Made by a program: the position numbers and the translations under genes. Below the pieces are notes generated by a model, which was not told where the DNA came from, searched no databases, and was given only the letters and a program-made list of their open reading frames with translations. Source: Beta vulgaris subsp. vulgaris (lineage: Eukaryota > Streptophyta > Magnoliopsida > Caryophyllales > Amaranthaceae). From it: a stretch of 64,000 nt of DNA. Of the stretch, positions 57,709-64,000 are shown piece by piece. The stretch lies in the NCBI RefSeq assembly GCF_026745355.1, contig NC_079210.1:32983516-33047515 (forward strand), written 5' to 3'. Within the stretch, counting starts at the first letter, position 1; each line of letters begins with the position of its first letter.

Positions 57709-60610
57709 TGTAACAGCCCGTTTTCCCAAGCTGCTAGGTAAACACACTTAAGATTCACTAATCACAATTAATGCTTAATAAACCTCGAATTAAACATTTA
57801 CTCGGAGCGGAAACATAACCTACAAAATCATCCTGAACCTGTGGGTTATTGGCCCACAAAACATTTACTCGGAGCGGAAACATAACCTACAAAACCATCC
57901 TAAACCTCGAATTAAACATTTACTCGGAGCGGAAACGATTTCCCAGCCTTTTATTGTTATGCTTGCAAGACTTACCCGGACATGTCCTCTAACGCCAGGA
58001 ATTCGCCCCTCCTGGAAGGCAACAGCTAGGGACTTTACCCGCCCTAACTCGGGGTGCCTATTCATGCCTCACTTTCATATTTATAAAATAAGATATTTAA
58101 TGATTCATACTTGAATCCTCAATACTCATAACATAACACCATATTCGACCTTATCTGGTCTTAACTCATATTTGAATCATTTCCTCATTATCATACCAAA
58201 TCATATTTTGAGAAATATAGTATTTTCGAACGATTTCGATAATTGAACAAAATGATACTTTTTTAACAATCCAATAGCAATTCACAATTAACTCATAGAG
58301 ATGTATTATTAATCATGGTCATTACCACAAACCATATATGATATCCAAAATTCAATATAATGCCCAGGGAGCATTTAAATATATTTTGCTGAACCCAAAG
58401 GTTACCTCAACTCTATAACAATTATCGAAACCCTCCAAGCATCATAACTTGATTTCCCATATGATCTTGAATTATATACGTCTACATAGCCATTCTCCAA
58501 CAACCATCTCACGATAACATCAATAATCAATAACCAAACTTAAACTGATTCCCAATTCACAAATTATCAACCTTTAACATTCTAATTTCCTTAATCCTTA
58601 ATTAATATCTATAACTTCGATGATATTAGCCTACATCGACTTGCATTCCACAATTCTAATCATAATTCCAAATTAATATAACTAACAAACTAAACATAAC
58701 TCACAACTGTACCTAAATCAAGCACCTAATTGTGCTACCAACAATTATATTGAGAATATAAAGCTAGCTCGACTCGTAAATAAACCTCAATAAACTGATT
58801 TCTATGTTGCACTCAAATCCTTAACCAATATATCAATTCCAACATTATAATCTCCTTCATAATTCCGAATGATACTCCATTCCAAAATCATCCTCCAATA
58901 ATCACCTCATAACAATAACAATAATCAACAACCAATCTTAACTATTCTAATTATCTTCTTCTAACGCAACCATTATGCTAATAAAACTGAATCCCGCAAA
59001 TAGAAATTAATGAAGTCATTCCCATAACTCATAACTCGACTTCATATATCAACTCCAACTACAATAATTATAACAGTTTCCAAATACTAAGATTAGGACT
59101 TCCCTCGCATCATCAACAACGACTATCCAATAAGAAGATACAACAACAACAATAGGCAACAGCTTCACAGCAACTCCACCACAACCACAATGACAGAACA
59201 ACAATAACCCAACAACACTACTACAACAGAGCAACAACAACAATAGCAACTCCACAACAACTTCACCACAACCACCACAACAACTCAAAAACAACAATAA
59301 CATAACAACTCCACCTTAATCATCATAATTACTCCACAAGTCCATGTACTAAACACATTCCTTAAGAATCATAATCGTAATGACTTAGTGTATAAGTGTT
59401 GTTTAGGTCAAATGAAACATCTCTAATGAACCTTAGCATGTTATACTCATGTAATATACTCAATATACACATAATAAAATACACATCATAAGTAAATTCA
59501 TTTCATAGACATGCTTTACACTAGAAAGAAACAATCACCTAACTATAGGTATGGAAATCTCTAGGGTAAAACCAAACTAAGTGTGTACCTTAATAAGGAT
59601 GCTTAAAGCCACGAAATTCCTTAATCCACTTGGTTAACTACTCCTACAGCTTCCCCTGAATGTATAAAATGCTAAAGATTAGTTTCAACAAGCTTATAGA
59701 TATGAAAAACTAAGCTTAAATACAAGAGGTGTAAACTGTTGAACTTACAGCAACTTATGTGATCTTTCAGCAAGGTTTTCTATATGAGTTTAAGGTCTAA
59801 AGATTGGAACCAAAGCTTGAACTACTTTGTATGGATGTTAGAAGAGTTCTATGTAAAGAAAAGTGGGTGTCCAAGAGGAAGAAATAAGAGAAAAGAGACG
59901 AAAATCCAGAACAGGCTTTTATAGTCTGTTCTGGCGGTACCCCAGGGGAGGGAAACTCTTTTGGGCAAGGTCGGTTTCTTGGAGTTTTTGGGTGATTTTG
60001 CTTGAGGTGTTAGCCTAAGGTGTTGGCTTTCATGCATAAAAAGTTCTTTGAGAGATCGACACTTAAGTAGCTGCTAAGCAGCTTTCTTTGAGGATAGGTC
60101 TGAGCTGTAATTTCAGCTGGCCAGGTTTTACTATGTAAGCAATTTACCTTATTAAGCCACGTAATTCTTGGGCATAAATGACCATTTTAACCTTAAACCA
60201 TCCCAAGAATGTCATATATCAAGTTTGGTTGGGTTCTGAGCTCGGATTCAATCCCAAATGGCTCTTTAACTGGAAGTTCATCGCTACCCGATAAAACAAT
60301 CTCCAAACGATTTTCATAATCTTAATGTTTAAGGCTCTCAAGGACTTTCTCACTTATCTATTGGTTTCCAAAGCCTTATTAGCCAATAAGAATGATGGTT
60401 CTTATCCTCTTTAAGCTTTCTTAACCATTAAGAATGATGATGCTTATCCACAAGCTTTCTTAACCACTTAGAATGATGATGCTTATCCACAAGCTTTCTT
60501 AACCATTAAGAATGATGATGCTTATCCACAAGCTTTCTTAACCATCAAGAATGATGACCTTATCCACTTTTAGCTTTTAAATAAAGGTTCTTAAAAACAG
60601 GGCTATTACA
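57709..60610 (-). repeat. Left LTR (3' LTR), 2,902 bp, rearranged
   Basis: Aligns with 60958 onwards. Relative to that copy it lacks the equivalent of 61106-61536 and has about 79 filler bases at 57863-57941, made of two further copies of ACATTTACTCGGAGCGGAAAC-like sequence taken from just upstream. It includes CAA-rich runs around 59140-59300. Confidence 0.85.
60385..60580 (+). repeat. ~39-bp tandem repeat near the LTR end
   Basis: About four or five units of AAGAATGATGATGCTTATCC followed by ACAAGCTTTCTTAACCATT, lying inside the LTR close to the polypurine side. The window ends just inside the matching array in the right LTR. Confidence 0.85.
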
Positions 60611-60957
60611 TACTACCACCCTTAAAATAAGTTTCGTCTCGAAACTTCAAAACATAAACTCATAGATCAACCTTAAGTACCATATATCAAGCACTACAGT
60701 CTCCGATAGTCTTTACTAAATTTCTATGAAAAAGTTCTCAATATACCCACAAATAGATTTCAAATATCCTCAAATTACAACTTTGAATTCCATAATCTTA
60801 TTCCCAAAGATTTACACAAATCTAGACTCTTATTCTTATTCTATAGCTCAAAACTTGAACTCTAATTACCAAAGTAACAGACACACATTCCCAACGATCT
60901 TTTACCCCGCTATGTGGCTAACTAAGCGCACGGTCGCAGGGTTGCTCTGATACCATT
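60611..60957 (-). other. 347-bp internal region of the non-autonomous LTR element
   Basis: Gene-free. The minus strand reads GTTTCGAGACGAAACTTATT followed by the purine tract AAGGGTGGTAGTA at the left LTR, and TGGTATCAGAGC near the right LTR. A 74-codon frame at 60726-60950 on the opposite strand is not expected to be coding. Confidence 0.8.
60944..60955 (-). other. Primer binding site, tRNA-Met
   Basis: Minus strand TGGTATCAGAGC, two bases from the right LTR (60958). Confidence 0.88.
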
Positions 60958-63900
60958 TGTAACAGCCCGTTTTCCCGAGCTGCTAGGTAAACACACTTAA
61001 GATTCACTAATCACAATAATGCTTAATAACCTCGAATTAAACATTTACTCGAGCGGAAACATAACCTACAAAACATCCTGAATGTGGGTTATTGGCCCAC
61101 AAAACAAAATCCTTTATATAAGCTTCAATTACACGATATCTCGACTAATATTCCCAAATATTATATCAAGAAATATATCAGAGCTATTCCTAATTGACTA
61201 TCTAAAATACAAACTCAATCTAAGCTACGACGACATCTTTATCTTGCTTCACTTCATAATCCTGAGCTTACAACACCAAACCTGCAACAATGTTTGACTC
61301 TGCCACCCACCAAGTGCCAGGCCACAAAAATGACAACACCATCAGCAAAGCTGAGTACACACTGTGTAATAGAAAATACAAGTTTAGGTGTATTTTGAAA
61401 ACTAACACATAGTTATATACAGATAATCACACTCAACTTAGTTGATATATTTTCACAAAATCAGATCGTTTGGCATGAACGCGAGTGGAGAGGGGTACAC
61501 ACAGTACAGCTGTCTCCAAACTATTGAGGGTCGTCACCCAGCCTTTTATTGTTATGCTTGCAAGACTTACCCGACATGTCCTATAACGCCAGGAATTCGC
61601 CCTCCTGGAAGGCAACAGCTAGGGACTCTACCCGCCCTAACTCGGGGTGCCTATTCATGCCTCACTTTCATATTTATAAAATAAGATATTTAATGATTTA
61701 TACTTGAATCCTCAATACTCATAACATAACACCATATTCGACCTTATCTGGTCTTAACTCATATTGAATCATTTCCTCATTATCATACCAAATCATATTT
61801 TGAGAAATATAGTATTTTCGAACGATTTCGATAATTGAACAAAATGATACTTTTATAACAATCCAATAGCAATTCACAACTAACTCACAGAGATGTATCT
61901 ATAATCATGGCCATTACCACAAACGATATATGATATCCAAAATTCAATATAAGCCCACGGAGCATTTAAATATATTTTGCTGAACCCAAAGGTTACCTCA
62001 ACTCTATAACAATTATACGAAACCTCCAAGCATCATAACTTGATTTCCCATATCATCTTGAATTATATACGTCTACATAGCCATTCTCCAACAACCATCT
62101 CACGATAACATCAATAATCAATAACCAAACTTAAACTAATTCCCAATTCACAAATTATCAACCTTTAACATTCTAATTTCCTTAATCCTTAATTAATATC
62201 TATAACTTCGATGATATTAGCTACATCGACTTGCATCCCAATTCATAATCATAATTCCAAATTATATAACTAAACAAACTAAACATAACTCACAACTGTA
62301 CCTAAATCAAGCACCTAATTGTGCTACCAACAATTATATTGAGAATATAAAGCTAGCTCGACTCGTAAATAAACCTCAATAAACTGATTTCTATGTTGCA
62401 CTCAAATCCTTAACCAATATATCAATTCCAACATTATAATCTCCTTCATAATTCCGAATGATACTCCATTCCAAAATCATCCTCCAATAATCACCTCATA
62501 ACAATAACAATAATCAACAACACAATCTTAACTATTCTAATTATCTTCTTTAACGCAACCATTATGCTAATAAAACTGAATCCCGAAATAGAAATTAATG
62601 AAGTCATTCCCATAACTCATAACTCGACTTCATACATATCAACTCCAACTACAAAATTATAAGTTTCCCAATTCTAAGATTAGGACTTCCCTCGCATCAT
62701 CAACAACGACTATCCAATAAGAACGATACAACAACAATAGGCAACAGCTTCACAGCAACTCCACCACAACCACAATGACAGAACAACAATAACCCAACAA
62801 CACTACTACAACAGAGCAAACAACAATAGCAACTCCACAACAATTCACCACAACCACCAAGTCAACAACAACAATAACATAACAACTCCACCTTAATCAT
62901 CATAATTACTCCACAAGTCCATGTACTAAACACATTCCATTAAGAATCATAATCGTAATGACTTAGTGTATAAGTGTTGTTTAGGTCAAATGAAACATCT
63001 CTAATGAACCTTAGCATGTTATACTCATGTAATATACTCAATATACACATAATAAAATACACATCATAAGTAAATTCATTTCATAGACATGCTTTACACT
63101 AGAAAGAAACAATCACCTAACATAGGTATGGAAATCTCTAGGGTAAAACCAAACTAAGTGTGTACCTTAACTAAGGATGCTTAAAGCCACGAAATTCCTT
63201 AATCCACTTGGTTAACTACTCCTACAGCTTCCCCTGAATGTATAAAATGCTAAAGATTAGTTTCAACAAGCTTATAGATATGAAAAACTAAGCTTAAATA
63301 CAAGAGGTGTAAACTGTTGAACTTACAGCAACTTATGTGATCTTTCAGCAAGGTTTTCTATATGAGTTTAAGGTCTAAAGATTGGAACCAAAGCTTGAAC
63401 TACTTTGTATGGATGTCTAGAAGAGTTCTATGTAAGAAAAGTGGGTGTCCAAGAGGAAGAAATAAGAGAAAAGAGACGAAAATCCAGAACAGGCTTTTAT
63501 AGTCTGTTCTGGCGGTACCCCAGGGAGGGAAACCTCTTCTGGGCAAGGTCGGTTTCTTGGAGTTTTTGGTGATTCTTGCTTGAGGTGTTGCCTAAGGTGT
63601 TGGCTTTCATGCATAAAAAGTTCTTTGAGAGATCGACACTTAAGTAGCTGCTAAGAGCTTTCTTTGAGGATAGGTTGAGCTGTAATTTCAGCTGGCCAGG
63701 TTTTACTATGTAAGCAATTTACCTTATTAAGCCACGTAATTCTTGGGCATAAATGACCATTTTAACCTTAACATCCCAAGAATGTCATATATCAAGTTTG
63801 GTTGGGTTTCGAGCTCGGATTCAATCCCAAATGGCTCTTTAACTGGAAGTTCATCGCTACCCAATAAAACAATCTCCAAACGATTTTCATAATCTTAATG

Positions 63901-64000
63901 TTTAAGGCTCTCAAGGACTTTCTCACTTATCTATTGGTTTCCAAAGCCTTATTAGCCAATAAGAATGAGGTTCTTATCCTCTTTGACCTTTCTTAACCAC
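60958..64000 (-). repeat. Right LTR (5' LTR), at least 3,043 bp, cut by window end
   Basis: Starts TGTAACAGCCCG and parallels the left LTR, with an additional 431-base block (61106-61536) that the left LTR has lost. CAA-rich runs are around 62720-62870. A 65-codon minus frame at 63417-63614 matches the 62-codon frame at 59849-60037; these frames are LTR leader and probably not coding. Confidence 0.85.

Larger units (their letters stand above)
57709..64000 (-). mobile_element. Non-autonomous gypsy-type element with ~3 kb LTRs and 347-bp interior (right end outside window)
   Basis: Two direct copies start TGTAACAGCCCGTTTTCCC at 57709 and 60958. The left copy ends GGGCTATTACA at 60610, complementary to its start (TGTAACAGCCC). 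Between them 347 bases hold a primer site for tRNA-Met next to the right copy and, next to the left copy, a minus-strand purine tract AAGGGTGGTAGTA. That is the full set of LTR-element signals with no coding region. Terminal sequence and the GTTTCGAGACGAAACTT motif before the PPT resemble Tekay-like chromoviruses. The right LTR continues past 64000. Confidence 0.82.

Noticed and set aside
60385..60580. Regular ~39-bp repeats resembling a CRISPR array
   Set aside because: There are no unique spacers; the units are contiguous and lie inside a plant LTR.
57709..64000. Simple tandem duplication of a 3.2 kb genomic segment
   Set aside because: Primer site, purine tract and complementary TGTAACAGCCC/GGGCTATTACA ends show the copies are LTRs.

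Overview
This window looks like nuclear DNA of a flowering plant, most likely a eudicot. It is AT-rich, its one intact gene has GT-AG introns and encodes a plant-only protein family (class III peroxidase), and the rest is dominated by plant transposon lineages (Sirevirus-type copia, Athila, chromovirus, L1-type LINEs, CACTA, Harbinger, Helitron). Species cannot be named from the sequence. It is a typical nested-transposon intergenic landscape with one apparently functional host gene and remnants of at least two others.

Layout. 1-4612 (minus): decayed LINE with ORF1 and ORF2. 4613-8934: AT-rich DNA with a 0.4 kb tandem duplication. 8935-21697 (plus): a complete but mutated Sirevirus-like Ty1-copia element with 1.5 kb LTRs, a 5-bp target duplication (GGAGA) and a third ORF after pol; a 1.58 kb non-autonomous CACTA element sits inside it next to the primer-binding site. 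21703-24550: unassigned. 24555-26010: a tandem array of a repeat carrying snRNA-promoter-like motifs, split by a Helitron-like insertion with two 5' ends and one 3' end. 26085-26199: a 23-bp minisatellite. 26291-29822 (plus): a second decayed LINE. 29892-30845: Harbinger/Tourist-like element just upstream of the peroxidase gene. 31174-33078 (plus): class III peroxidase, three exons, 320 residues, all catalytic and structural residues present.

33648-45385 (minus): an Athila-type Ty3-gypsy element with gag, protease, RT/RNase H, integrase and an extra 3' ORF; one LTR has lost 566 bp and is joined to a copy of the opposite flank. 45490-48980: DNA with intron-containing fragments of two unrelated genes (hexokinase, then a CBS-domain protein). 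48981-54173 (minus): a 5.2 kb chromovirus with unusually short (105 bp) LTRs, inserted into or next to the last CBS exon. 54290-54520: hairpin-rich repeat cluster. 55390-56112: TA/ATGT microsatellite. 56178-57702: an inverted-repeat (foldback) element with a LINE 3' end in its loop. 57709 to the window end (minus): an LTR element with roughly 3 kb LTRs and only 347 bp between them.

The genes do not form a pathway. The retroelements all carry stops or frameshifts, and several carry changed catalytic residues. The most unusual observations are the regularly spaced USE/TATA repeat array split by the double-ended Helitron, the rearranged Athila LTR, the hexokinase/CBS composite, the compact-LTR chromovirus, the GCCCGATCGGGC palindromes shared by the Athila LTR and its internal spacer, and the huge-LTR/tiny-interior element. 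No clearly new biological system was recognised.
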